Positions 39,187 to 47,862 of a stretch of DNA of 64,000 bases are shown one piece after another. Under the pieces are notes generated by a model. That model was not told where the DNA came from. It saw only the letters and a program-made list of their open reading frames with translations, and did no database searches. The stretch comes from Caulobacteraceae bacterium (GTDB lineage Bacteria; Pseudomonadota; Alphaproteobacteria; Caulobacterales; Caulobacteraceae). The DNA is taken from positions 17,796 to 81,795 of the forward strand of contig CANJPZ010000011.1 of the NCBI GenBank assembly GCA_947476325.1, given 5' to 3'. Made by a program: the position numbers and the translations under genes. Numbering within the stretch: the first letter of the stretch is position 1; each line of letters begins with the position of its first letter.

Positions 39187-39791
39187 CCCCGACACGCCAT
39201 CCTTCTGATGCCGTCCTGGCTGACTATGCTTCCGGCGCCCTGCGCTCGGCGTTTTCGGCCGTAGTGGCCGCGCACCTGGAACACTGCCCGCATTGCCGTG
39301 ATGAGGTGGCGGCTCTTGAAGCGGTCGGCGGCGCCCTGCTGGAAACCCTTCCCGAAAGCGGATTGGCGGCGGAAGGTCTGGAGAGGGTGATGGCGGCGTT
39401 GGACGAGGCCGAGGCGCCGGCGGCGCCCGCCCAATCAACGATCGAACGGATTGCCTTTGGCCGCGAACGATTCCTCGCCCCGAGCATGGGTATCCGCAAG
39501 GCCGGTTCCGGCGCGGATGGCGAGCTGCTTTACCTTCTGCGTCTGCCTTCGGGTCAAAAGACCTTGCCGCATGGGCATCTCGGCGTGGAATTCACCACGG
39601 TTCTAAAGGGCGCCTATAACGACAATGGTGCGCTCTACCGGGCCGGTGACTTCTGCGAGATGGATTCCGCGGCCGATCATCAACCCCATGTTGTCGTGGG
39701 CGAAGAGTGCGTCTGTCTGATCGCCAGCGAGCGTCCGATGCGCATGACCACGCGGGTTGGCTGGCTGGTTCAGGCCCTGACCGGAGTTTAG
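39183..39791 (+). CDS. chrR: ChrR zinc-binding anti-sigma factor with cupin domain
   Basis: 202 residues. The zinc anti-sigma domain has His6, His31, Cys35 and Cys38, the same positions as the characterised Rhodobacter ChrR ligands. It binds and silences the sigma factor until singlet oxygen triggers release. The C-terminal cupin (about 95-195) keeps a second metal site, His130-x-His132, Glu136 and His169, which the family needs for the oxidant response. Complete and translationally coupled to the sigma gene. Confidence 0.94.
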   Translation: MTPTRHPSDAVLADYASGALRSAFSAVVAAHLEHCPHCRDEVAALEAVGGALLETLPESGLAAEGLERVMAALDEAEAPAAPAQSTIERIAFGRERFLAPSMGIRKAGSGADGELLYLLRLPSGQKTLPHGHLGVEFTTVLKGAYNDNGALYRAGDFCEMDSAADHQPHVVVGEECVCLIASERPMRMTTRVGWLVQALTGV

Positions 39792-39794
39792 CGG

Positions 39795-40598
39795 ATGCTC
39801 AGCGCCGCCGTCATCGTTCTGGTTCTGATCCTGATGGTGGCGGTCATGAACGCGGCCTGGATTTACCAGCGATCGGCGGGCAACTCCGGCTGGATCGATG
39901 TGTTCTGGACCTTTGGAACGGGCGCCGCCGGCATGTTGGCCGCCCTGGCGCCAGCGCCCGGCGAGGCATTACCCGCAGCACGTCAGGTGGTTGCCGCCGC
40001 CATAATCCTGGTTTGGGCCCTGCGCCTGGGCGGTTATATCGCCCGCCGCGTCGCGACGAGCAGCGAGGACGCCCGTTACCTGCGGTTTCGGACAGAGTGG
40101 GGCGCCCGCTACCAGCGCACGCTCTATCTTTTCGTCATGCCCCAGGCCGTGATCAGCGCTGTGCTGTGCATTTCGATCATGGTTGCAGCCCGCAGGCCGG
40201 TCGAGAGCCTGGACCTGCGTGACTTTCTCGGCATCGCGATTCTGATCATTGCTATCGCCGGTGAGGCCCTGGCAGACGCCCAGCTGGCCGCATTCAAAAA
40301 GGGCGGATCGCCCAAGGGTTCGGTCTGCGACGTCGGCCTTTGGGCCTGGTCGCGGCATCCCAACTATTTCTTCGAGTGGTTCGGCTGGCTGGCCTGGCCG
40401 GTGATCGGCCTCGAGCTGGCCCAGCCAGTGACCTGGATGACCCTGTTCGCGCCGATCGTCATGTTCGGCGTCCTGCGCTTCCTGACCGGTGTTCCGCCCC
40501 TCGAGCAAACCATGATCGCCAGTCGAGGGGACGCCTACCGCGCCTACCAGGCGCGCACCTCGATCTTTTTCCCTCTGCCGCCAAAACACGGAGTCTGA
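39795..40598 (+). CDS. DUF1295 membrane protein
   Basis: 267 residues with six or seven hydrophobic helices. The C-terminal region has VCDVGLWAWSRHPNYFFEWFGWLAWPV, the DUF1295 / isoprenylcysteine-methyltransferase-like and steroid-reductase-like motif (RHPNY-x2-E). GVPPLEQTMIASRGDAYRAYQARTSIFFPLPP is the typical end. It is found in RpoE-ChrR lipid clusters. A role in reducing or methylating a membrane lipid is inferred; no substrate is known. Starts three bases after chrR. Confidence 0.85.
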   Translation: MLSAAVIVLVLILMVAVMNAAWIYQRSAGNSGWIDVFWTFGTGAAGMLAALAPAPGEALPAARQVVAAAIILVWALRLGGYIARRVATSSEDARYLRFRTEWGARYQRTLYLFVMPQAVISAVLCISIMVAARRPVESLDLRDFLGIAILIIAIAGEALADAQLAAFKKGGSPKGSVCDVGLWAWSRHPNYFFEWFGWLAWPVIGLELAQPVTWMTLFAPIVMFGVLRFLTGVPPLEQTMIASRGDAYRAYQARTSIFFPLPPKHGV

Positions 40599-40601
40599 GC
40601 C

Positions 40602-41621
40602 ATGTCGCTTGCCGCCGCTGCTCTCCAGGCCTTTGAAGGCGCCCCCATTCCTGATGCCCTGCGCCGCAGCGCCGTTGCCTTCCTGGTGGGCTCTGCCGCC
40701 CGCAGGATGGCTGGAGGCGCAGATATTGATGCGGCCTTCGCAGCTGACATGGCCGCCCACCCGATCGCCGCCCACACCGAAGCGGCCAATGACCAGCATT
40801 ACGAACTGCCGGCCGCGTTCTTTGCCAACGTCCTTGGCCCGCACCTGAAATATTCGTCCTGCCTCTACGCGCCGGGAGATGACCTGGGCGCTGCCGAGGC
40901 GCGCGCCCTGGCGGAGACCTGCGAACATGCGGGGCTCGCGGACGGGCAGGCGGTGCTCGAACTGGGTTGTGGCTGGGGCTCGCTGACCTTGTGGATGGCC
41001 CAGCACTATCCGGCCTCGAGAATCACCGCAGTTTCAAACTCTCACTCGCAGCGGACCTACATTGAAGGCGAGGCGGCCCGGCGCGGACTTTCGAACGTCA
41101 CGGTGATCACCTGCGACATGAACGCCTTCGAGGCGCCCGGTGCCTATGACCGGGTTGTGTCGGTGGAAATGTTCGAACACATGTCCAACTGGCGTGGTCT
41201 GCTGGCGCGGGTGAAGGGCTGGCTCAAGCCGGACGGCAGGGCCTTCATCCACGTGTTCACGCACAAGAAGACCCCCTATCGCTTTGACGTCAACGACAAG
41301 ACCGACTGGATCGCCCAGCACTTTTTCACCGGCGGCGTCATGCCGAGCCATGGATTGATGTTCCAGTTTGAAGACCTGTTCCGCGTCGAACAGGACTGGC
41401 GCTGGTCGGGCGTCCACTACGAGAAGACCGCCGAGGACTGGCTGGTCAATTATGACGCCAATTTTCCCGCGATCTGGCCGGTTCTCCAGGATGTGTATGG
41501 GGATCAGGCCCGCCTGTGGTCGCGGCGCTGGAGGCTGTTTTTCCTGGCGACTTCGGGCCTGTTTGGCCACGCGGACGGCGCCGAATGGGGCGTCAGTCAC
41601 TATCGCCTGACCCCGGCATAG
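40602..41621 (+). CDS. SAM-dependent methyltransferase, cyclopropane-synthase-like
   Basis: 339 residues. The SAM-binding motif VLELGCGWGSLTLWMA, a following DMNAFEAPGAYDRVVSVEMFEHMSNW and the early YELPAAFFANVLGPHLKYSSCLY place it in the CFA-synthase/coclaurine-methyltransferase-like group. In that group the substrate loop differs from true CFA synthase. In Rhodobacter an RpoE-controlled methylase of this type adds the methyl branch used to make furan fatty acids; that role is plausible here but not proven. It is distinct from the longer methyltransferase encoded two genes later. Confidence 0.85.
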   Translation: MSLAAAALQAFEGAPIPDALRRSAVAFLVGSAARRMAGGADIDAAFAADMAAHPIAAHTEAANDQHYELPAAFFANVLGPHLKYSSCLYAPGDDLGAAEARALAETCEHAGLADGQAVLELGCGWGSLTLWMAQHYPASRITAVSNSHSQRTYIEGEAARRGLSNVTVITCDMNAFEAPGAYDRVVSVEMFEHMSNWRGLLARVKGWLKPDGRAFIHVFTHKKTPYRFDVNDKTDWIAQHFFTGGVMPSHGLMFQFEDLFRVEQDWRWSGVHYEKTAEDWLVNYDANFPAIWPVLQDVYGDQARLWSRRWRLFFLATSGLFGHADGAEWGVSHYRLTPA

Positions 41622-41633
41622 GGCGCGCTGACC

Positions 41634-42038
41634 ATGTTGAAGTACCTTGCCGCCTATGCCGGAACCGCACTGGCTTTCATCGCCCTCGACGGGTTGTGGC
41701 TGGCCTTTGTGGGCCCGAAACTCTACCGGCCCATTCAGGACGTACTGCTGACCGGAAGCGTACGGCCGGCGCCGGCCATGATCTTCTATATTCTGTATAT
41801 CGCGGGCCTGGTGTTCCTGGCCGTACGGCCGGCCCTGGCCTCCGGTCGGATATCGGACGCCCTCATCAACGGCGCAGTTTTTGGCCTTGTGGCCTACGGG
41901 ACCTACGCCCTTACCAATCATGCCGTCATGAGGGGCTGGCAGCCGGTCATGACCTTGTCGGACATGGCCTGGGGCGCCATCGCCAGCGGCCTGGGGTGCG
42001 CTGCGGGATATTTTGTGGCAAGATTGGCGGCAAGATGA
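41634..42038 (+). CDS. DUF2177 small membrane protein
   Basis: 134 residues with four predicted helices. It opens LKYLAAYAGTALAFIALDGLWL and has FGLVAYGTYALTNHAVMRGW, typical of DUF2177. Function unknown; the family recurs beside CFA-type methyltransferases and may present or flip lipid substrates. Its stop overlaps the next start (ATGA). Confidence 0.85.
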   Translation: MLKYLAAYAGTALAFIALDGLWLAFVGPKLYRPIQDVLLTGSVRPAPAMIFYILYIAGLVFLAVRPALASGRISDALINGAVFGLVAYGTYALTNHAVMRGWQPVMTLSDMAWGAIASGLGCAAGYFVARLAAR

Positions 42039-43240
42039 GCGTGTCGGCTGACATACTGCAGCCCCCTCGCCGCTTTCGATGGCTCGAGCGGGTCCTGCAG
42101 GAAAACTGGCGCTCCGGCGCCCTGACCTTCGCCGTGCCCGGGGGCCGGGAGGTCCGGTTTTCCGGGTCCCAGGACGGCCCTGCCGCCCGTATGACCATCA
42201 ATGACTATCGCTTTCTGGATCGGGTCTTTTCGAGAGGGCTGGTAGGATTCGGCGAAGGCTACATGGCCGGCGAATGGGATAGCCCCGACCTGTCAGCCCT
42301 GCTGCTGGCCTTTTCGAGAAACCTGGATCGCCTGGACGAGGTGATCCGCGGCAACGCCCTGGTTCGCTGGATGATCACCGCCTGGCACAAGCTGCGGCCC
42401 AACACCCGCGCCGGCGCCAGGCGAAATATCGAGGCTCACTATGACCTCGGCAATGACTTCTACAGCCTGTGGCTGGACCCCTCGATGACCTATTCGTCTG
42501 CCCGGTACAGCGGCGGAACAGCAGTACTGGAGGAGGCGCAGACCCAGAAGTACGCCGAACTTGCCCACCATTTGGATCTGCAGCCCGGGCACCATGTCCT
42601 GGAAATCGGCTGCGGCTGGGGTGGCTTTGCGGAATATGCAGCAAGGGAAATCGGGTGCCGGGTGACTGGAATCACCTTGTCGCCCGCCCAGCTGGAATTC
42701 GCCCGCGCCCGCGTGGCGCGCCTCGGGCTGTCCGACAAGGTCGACCTGCAACTGATCGACTACCGCGACATGACCGGCCAGTTTGACCGCATTGCTTCAA
42801 TCGAGATGTTCGAGGCGGTGGGCGAGGCCTGGTGGCCCACCTATTTCCGCCAGGTCCATGACCTGTTGAAGCCCGGCGGGCGGGCGGGCCTGCAGATCAT
42901 CACCATCCGCGACAGCCTGTTTGACGATTATCGGAGCAAGGCTGATTTCATCCAGCGCTATATCTTTCCGGGCGGCATGCTGCCGCCGCCCGAGCGGCTG
43001 AAATCAGAGATGACTTCGGCCGGTCTTGCCCTCGACGGGGTAGACTATTTCTCGGATGACTATGGTCGGACCCTGCTGGAATGGCGCGCTCGCTTTGACG
43101 CCCAGGCGGACAAGATCCGAGCCCTGGGCTTTGATGAGCGGTTCATGCGGATGTGGCGGTTCTATCTTGCCTATTGTGAGGCGGGCTTCCGGACCCGGCG
43201 GACCGAGGTCGGGCAATGGTTCGTGACGCGGCCGGCCTGA
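42035..43240 (+). CDS. cfa: Cyclopropane-fatty-acyl-phospholipid synthase
   Basis: 401 residues, the length of true CFA synthase. It transfers a methylene from S-adenosylmethionine to double bonds of membrane phospholipid acyl chains. The N-terminal lipid-binding domain has SRGLVGFGEGYMAGEWDS. The catalytic part has IEAHYDLGNDFYSLWLDPSMTYSSA, VLEIGCGWGGFAEYAA, GITLSPAQ, FIQRYIFPGGMLP and the late RMWRFYLAYCEAGFRTRR. Under RpoE control such enzymes protect unsaturated chains from singlet oxygen. It is the last gene of the sigma operon; a small convergent gene follows after three bases. Confidence 0.93.
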   Translation: MSVSADILQPPRRFRWLERVLQENWRSGALTFAVPGGREVRFSGSQDGPAARMTINDYRFLDRVFSRGLVGFGEGYMAGEWDSPDLSALLLAFSRNLDRLDEVIRGNALVRWMITAWHKLRPNTRAGARRNIEAHYDLGNDFYSLWLDPSMTYSSARYSGGTAVLEEAQTQKYAELAHHLDLQPGHHVLEIGCGWGGFAEYAAREIGCRVTGITLSPAQLEFARARVARLGLSDKVDLQLIDYRDMTGQFDRIASIEMFEAVGEAWWPTYFRQVHDLLKPGGRAGLQIITIRDSLFDDYRSKADFIQRYIFPGGMLPPPERLKSEMTSAGLALDGVDYFSDDYGRTLLEWRARFDAQADKIRALGFDERFMRMWRFYLAYCEAGFRTRRTEVGQWFVTRPA

Positions 43241-43243
43241 GGG

Positions 43244-43462
43244 CTAGCGGTCGTCGATCCGGACGCGGACCTTTTGCGGCGCGGGCCAGCAGCGCAGAAC
43301 AACCGCAAGGGTGATCGCGCCGGCGATTGCCGTCAGGCCATAGAACCATTGCTGGAGGTTCATGCCGCGGGCGGCGTACTGTCCAACCAGACCGGCGACC
43401 ACAACAATCGCGGCGGCCGAGGCTCCGAGCGTGAAATCAGGTGAGCGAAAAAGTTTGAACAT
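43244..43462 (-). CDS. Small two-TM membrane protein (72 aa)
   Basis: MFKLFRSPDF is preceded by GAGG six bases upstream. The peptide has two hydrophobic segments (about 13-30 and 41-57) and a basic C-terminus RVRIDDR. I do not recognise a family. It is convergent with cfa, three bases away, and divergent from the acyl-CoA synthetase gene. The clean ribosome site and helix pattern favour a real gene. Confidence 0.6.
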   Translation of the reverse strand: MFKLFRSPDFTLGASAAAIVVVAGLVGQYAARGMNLQQWFYGLTAIAGAITLAVVLRCWPAPQKVRVRIDDR

Positions 43463-43586
43463 TTGAAACCTCGAGTGATGCCCCTCCCCGAAGCTAGCGC
43501 GCTTATCACTAAGAAATTCCTGACATGTCTCTGCGACAGGTTGACCCGGTGGGGCTGACCTTCGAAACATCGTCCCGGAGATATCC

Positions 43587-45371
43587 ATGCGACTCATCGG
43601 CAGGCTCAAGCGTGAAATTGGCTTCCTGCGGGCCCTTTACCGCACCCTTTCGCGCGTCGGATCCATCTCGAAGAGATCCACCAATCTGGCCTGCGATGAT
43701 TTTGAAGCCGCTGTCGCACAGTATCGTGACCGCCCGGCGATTACCTTTGAAGGCGCAACGCTCAGCTACGGTGAGCTGGATCAGCTGGCCAACCGCTACG
43801 CCAACTGGGGCCGGGGACAGAACCTTCGGCGCGGTGCCGTGGTGGCCCTGGTCATGCCCAACCGCACCGACTATGCCGCCATCTGGCTGGGTCTGTCCAA
43901 GATCGGCGTCGTCACCGCCCTGATCAACAACCAGCTGACCGGACCGGCGCTGGAGCACTGTCTGAAGACTTCAGGCGCCCGCCACATCCTCGCTGACGAA
44001 GAAACCATCGACGCGGTCGAGGCGGTGCGCGGCGTGCTCGACGCCCCGATCCTGTGGACTCTCGGCGCGGCCAGCGGTGATCACCGTGACCTGGCCAACG
44101 CCCTGCGCGGCTCCAGCGCGCTTGCGCCTGACCGCGCCACGCGCCAAGACATGACGGCGGCCGATCCGGCCCTGTTCATCTTTACTTCGGGGACCACCGG
44201 CATGCCCAAGGCCGCCCGGATCACCCATTCGCGACTGCAGCTCTATATGCGCGGGTTCGCCGGATCGACGGACGCCAGGCCCACCGACAGCATCTATCTT
44301 ACCCTGCCGCTCTATCACGCGACGGGCGGGCTCTGCGGATTGGGCGCAGCCTGGCTGAACGGGGGGTGCGTGGTGCTGCGGCGCCGATTCTCGGCCACCC
44401 ACTTCTGGAGCGACATCCGCGCCGAGGGTTGCACCATGTTTGTCTACATCGGTGAGCTGTGCCGCTATCTGGTCAACCAGCCGCCGACCGAGGCCGACAA
44501 GGACCACAAGATTCGGCTGATTTTCGGCAACGGCCTGAGAGCGGACGTCTGGACCCAGATTCTGACCCGCTTCGGCGTCGGCCGGGTTCTGGAATTCTAC
44601 GGGTCAACCGAAGGCAATGTCTCACTGTTCAATTTCGATGGGCAGGTCGGCGCCGTCGCACGCCTGCCAAAATATCTGCGCGGAAAGTTCAACGTCCGGC
44701 TGATCCGCTTTGACGTGGAGACCGAGCAACCGGTCCGCGGCCCCGACGGACTGTGCATCGAGACCGTCTCGAGCGAGATCGGCGAATGCGTTGGAAAGAT
44801 CACCGACGAAGCCCGGTTTTCCTATTCGGGCTATGTCGACAAGGCGGCGAGCGAAAAGAAGGTGCTGCGCGACGTCTTCGAAAAGGGCGACCTGTTTTTT
44901 CAAACCGGCGACCTGATGCGGCGGGACGCCGAACAATATTTTTATTTCGTTGACCGGATCGGCGACACTTTCCGCTGGAAAGGCGAAAACGTCGCGACCA
45001 ACGAGGTGGCTATCGCCCTGTCGTCCTGTCCGGGCGTGAAAGAGGCCAATGTCTATGGCGTCGCCGTGCCCCATGCCGAGGGCAGGGCGGGCATGGCCCT
45101 GCTGGTGGTGGGCGAGGATTTCGATATCACGGGGCTGGGCGCACATATTGATGCGACCTTGCCACTGTACGCGCGGCCCGTGTTCATCAGGATCGCGACC
45201 GAAATCGAAACCACCGGAACATTCAAGTATCGCAAGGTTGATCTGGTTGAGGCCGGCTATGATCCAACCCTCACCCGTGCGCCAACCTACTTCCGCTCGC
45301 CCGGCAAGGGGTTCGTCAAGGTCACCAAGGTCACCCTGGCCAAGCTGGCCGAGGGGACTTATCGCCTCTAG
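43587..45371 (+). CDS. Long/very-long-chain acyl-CoA synthetase (FATP-like)
   Basis: 594 residues. The AMP-forming domain begins FEAAVAQYRDRPAITFEGATLSYGELDQLANRYANW. The P-loop is ALFIFTSGTTGMPKAARITH, the later motif is VLEFYGSTEGNVSLFN, and FQTGDLMRRDAEQYFYFVDRIGDTFRWKGENVAT carries the Asp of the hinge. The C-terminal motif TGTFKYRKVDL supplies the catalytic Lys. Overall architecture matches the FATP/ACSVL group rather than E. coli FadD. It activates imported or turned-over fatty acids, in line with the lipid-remodelling genes alongside. The last four bases (CTAG) overlap the convergent haemolysin III locus. Confidence 0.9.
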   Translation: MRLIGRLKREIGFLRALYRTLSRVGSISKRSTNLACDDFEAAVAQYRDRPAITFEGATLSYGELDQLANRYANWGRGQNLRRGAVVALVMPNRTDYAAIWLGLSKIGVVTALINNQLTGPALEHCLKTSGARHILADEETIDAVEAVRGVLDAPILWTLGAASGDHRDLANALRGSSALAPDRATRQDMTAADPALFIFTSGTTGMPKAARITHSRLQLYMRGFAGSTDARPTDSIYLTLPLYHATGGLCGLGAAWLNGGCVVLRRRFSATHFWSDIRAEGCTMFVYIGELCRYLVNQPPTEADKDHKIRLIFGNGLRADVWTQILTRFGVGRVLEFYGSTEGNVSLFNFDGQVGAVARLPKYLRGKFNVRLIRFDVETEQPVRGPDGLCIETVSSEIGECVGKITDEARFSYSGYVDKAASEKKVLRDVFEKGDLFFQTGDLMRRDAEQYFYFVDRIGDTFRWKGENVATNEVAIALSSCPGVKEANVYGVAVPHAEGRAGMALLVVGEDFDITGLGAHIDATLPLYARPVFIRIATEIETTGTFKYRKVDLVEAGYDPTLTRAPTYFRSPGKGFVKVTKVTLAKLAEGTYRL

Positions 45372-45969
45372 CTTCCGGCAGCTGCCGCAAGCGCTACGCC
45401 GACGAAAATCGCGGCGTAGTGCACGCCCGCTGCGGTGACCACGAAGCCGTGCCAGACGGCGCGGCGGAAAGGCAGGCGATCCTTCAGGAACACCAGGGTG
45501 CCGGTCGTATAGATCAGTCCGCCCACCACCAGCAGCACCAGGGCCGTCATGGTCAGGCCGTGGACCAGGGGCCAGATCGCCGCCACAGCCACCCAGACCA
45601 GACCAGGCTGGTCATGGCGATGGCCCAGTCGCCATGCAGTCTTTGGGTGGTGATCGGCGTGTAGGAGCCGGCGATCATCAAGAAGATGGCGGCCTCGTCG
45701 AGGCGCCGCAAAATGGGCCTCACATGCGTCGCGTGGGTCAGGTTGTAAGCCGCCGAGGCCGACAGCATGGCAATCAGGCAAACAGCGTAGAGGCCGGTGG
45801 CGGCGATCAGGCCGGAGCCGCCGACCAGGATCGAGTAGGTCACCAAGACCGCACCGCCGATCGCCGCCGCGACAAGGCCAACTGCGTGCGCCCACCAGTC
45901 GGCAAGGTGTTCGGCCCGGCTGGGATAGTGATCAGCCAGATACTCTTCCAGGATGTTGAGTGGCTTCAT
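45368..45969 (-). pseudogene. Frameshifted haemolysin III / YqfA-family gene
   Basis: Two frames together give a full haemolysin III (PAQR-like) protein. The first, MKPLNILEEYLADHYPSRAEHLADWWAH to HGDWAIAMTSLVW (45969 to about 45605), gives the N-terminal five helices. The second, VWVAVAAIWPLVHGLTMTALVLLVVGG to AAIFVGVALAAAAGS, gives the rest. The break lies at a tandem duplication of five bases (CCAGA twice, 45594-45603); removing one copy restores a continuous frame. It is either a recent inactivation or a sequence error. Haemolysin III homologues are seven-helix membrane proteins of uncertain role. Confidence 0.8.
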
Positions 45970-46081
45970 GACTCTCATATTGTGACCCGGCGCCCTCCCC
46001 ACAATCCGTCGCCCGGTCACAAGTTCCTTCCGATTGCGGCAGGCGTTCGCGGGCGTGGCAAATCATGCCAAAATTAGTATC

Positions 46082-46110
46082 TTGTCATACCCAGTACCTG
46101 TTGCTATAGA
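46082..46110 (+). promoter_or_regulatory. Strong sigma-70-type promoter of the padR operon
   Basis: TTGTCA (46082-46087), 17 bases, TATAGA (46105-46110). The -10 ends six bases before the padR ATG, so the expected transcript start falls on or next to the start codon (leaderless mRNA). GTAT-N6-ATAC (46077-46090) overlaps the -35 and is a candidate PadR operator. Confidence 0.65.
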
Positions 46111-46116
46111 GGCCCC

Positions 46117-46443
46117 ATGCCGGAGACAATCCAAGTTCAGTTGAAGAAGGGCGTCCTGGAGATGTGCGTGCTCGCGCTTCTCGCCCGTGGGGATGGCTAC
46201 GCCTATGACATCGCGGCCAGGCTGGCCAAGGGGATCGATATGGGAGAGGGCACGATCTATCCGTTGATGCGCCGCCTGCAGCAGGACGGCCTGGTAGACA
46301 CCTACCTGCAGGAATCCGCATCGGGCCCGCCCCGCAAATATTACCGGCTGACCCAGGCCGGACACTCAAGTTTTGCCGCCCAGAAGGCTGAGTGGGCCGC
46401 CTTCGCCCGGGCTGTGGACGATATTCTCGGAGGCGGCTCTTGA
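46117..46443 (+). CDS. PadR-family transcriptional regulator
   Basis: 108 residues. A winged-helix repressor with the PadR core KKGVLEMCVLALLARGDGYAYDIAARL, GEGTIYPLMRRLQQDGLVD and GPPRKYYRLTQAGH. The short C-terminal helix fits the small PadR-s2 class. Downstream DUF1700 and DUF2807 genes overlap it, the usual setting of this class. It likely represses its own operon from the dyad at the -35 box. Confidence 0.92.
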   Translation: MPETIQVQLKKGVLEMCVLALLARGDGYAYDIAARLAKGIDMGEGTIYPLMRRLQQDGLVDTYLQESASGPPRKYYRLTQAGHSSFAAQKAEWAAFARAVDDILGGGS

Positions 46444-47020
46444 CCCGTTCGGCATTCCTCGCCCGTTTGCGCGAAGGCCTGCGCGGCCTTCCGCCACAGA
46501 CCATCAACGAGGCGATCCTCGACTACGCACGCACTTCACCGACGGCGTTTCTGACGGCCGTTCGGAAGAAGATGTGGCGCGCGCCCTTGGCGATCCCGGG
46601 CGGCTGGCCCGCGAACTGCGCGTCGAGATTGGCCTGAAGCGCTGGGAGGAACAGAAGAACCCGTCCGGCGCCGCTTCTGCGATTTTTGCGGTTCTCGGCC
46701 TCGGCGCCATCGACATTCTGGTCCTGCTGCCGATCCTGCTGGTCGTGCTGTCCTGTCTGTTCGGCTTCTTCGTGGCCGGGATTGCGATCTTCTTTTCAGG
46801 CGGCTTCGTTTTCGCGGCAGGCCCGTTCATGGATCCACCGGGCGGCCCTCTGGCGGCCGTTTTGGCCGGAATCGGCCTGATGGCCGGGGGGGCCTCGCAG
46901 CTTGCCATCCTGACCCTGATCTCCATCGGGGTCGTCAACCTCCTCGTCTGGTACGGTCGGCTTCACTACCGGCTGCTGAAACCTGCGATCGAGCCTCAAA
47001 CCCATGGAGCGGTTCAATGA
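46440..47020 (+). pseudogene. Frameshifted DUF1700 (HAAS-type) membrane protein gene
   Basis: Translation should start at TTG (46440) behind GGAGG. It gives MTRSAFLARLREGLRGLPPQ and DYAR, typical of DUF1700. The correct sequence then continues in another frame as HFTDGVSDGRSEEDVARALGDPGRLARELR, followed by four hydrophobic segments. The junction is a tetranucleotide run GCAC-GCAC (46527-46534). A third GCAC copy would give DYARTHFTDG in one frame, so a four-base contraction explains the break. In the DUF1700 family this N-terminal helical domain is followed by membrane helices; function is unknown. Confidence 0.8.
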
Positions 47021-47853
47021 TCCGGGCGCTGGCCATCATTGCGGTCACGGGATTCCTGCTTTGCGTGCTGTGCATCGGCGGCGCCGCGGGTCTCGTCGGC
47101 CAGTCGTTCGCCAGGGGCGACACCCATTCGAAATGGTTTTCAGGCGACGGACTCAATTTCAACGGCGGCTCGGGCCCGGTGGTCGAGCTTGACGCAACCG
47201 GCGCCCAGTCGAGTCGTCAGATCGCCTGGAACGGTTCTGACAAGCTGACCATCAATGTTCCTGCCGAGGTGACCTACACCCAGGGCCAGTCGTCCGGTGT
47301 TTCGATTACCGGTCCGAGCACCATCGTTGACCGCATCGATGTGGAGGGCGGCGAAATCAGCCTGCGCGGCGTCCGCTCCCGCAATTTCCGCGGCAACGCA
47401 AAGGTTGTGATTGCGGTGACGGCGCCGGCGGTGAACCAGTTCGAATTCAACGGCGCCCAGAAAGTCGAGATACGGAATTACGACCAGGACCGGCTGGAAA
47501 TCCAGGTCAACGGCGCTGGCGACATCAAGGGCGCGGGCCATGCCCGGAGCCTGAACCTCGAGCTCAACGGCGCCAGCAAGGTCGACATGACCAGCTTGGC
47601 TCTGGAAAACGCCGACATTCAGATGAACGGGGCGAGCGACGTAACCGCCGCGCCGACCGAATCGGCAGATGTCGAGATCAATGGCGTGGGTCAGGCCAAC
47701 CTGCTCGGTCAGCCGAAATCCCTGAACCGCTCGGTTCACGGCCTAGGCTCTGTCAATGTGCGCGAACGCTCATCGGCGACTCCTTCGCCTTCACCTTCGC
47801 CATCAGCTTCTCCTTCGCCGCCAAAGGGTGACGCGAAGGCCAAGACCACCTAA
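47017..47853 (+). CDS. DUF2807 (head GIN domain) secreted/anchored protein
   Basis: 278 residues. An N-terminal hydrophobic segment (about 5-28) may be a signal anchor. The middle is a right-handed beta-helix-like DUF2807 domain with repeated LEIQVNGAGDIKG, LNLELNGASKVDM, ADIQMNGASDVTA and VEINGVGQANL turns. A Ser/Pro-rich tail (about 252-270) ends it. Such domains are found in envelope or adhesion-like proteins next to PadR and DUF1700. The start overlaps the DUF1700 stop. Confidence 0.88.
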   Translation: MIRALAIIAVTGFLLCVLCIGGAAGLVGQSFARGDTHSKWFSGDGLNFNGGSGPVVELDATGAQSSRQIAWNGSDKLTINVPAEVTYTQGQSSGVSITGPSTIVDRIDVEGGEISLRGVRSRNFRGNAKVVIAVTAPAVNQFEFNGAQKVEIRNYDQDRLEIQVNGAGDIKGAGHARSLNLELNGASKVDMTSLALENADIQMNGASDVTAAPTESADVEINGVGQANLLGQPKSLNRSVHGLGSVNVRERSSATPSPSPSPSASPSPPKGDAKAKTT

Positions 47854-47862
47854 CTAGGGGGC

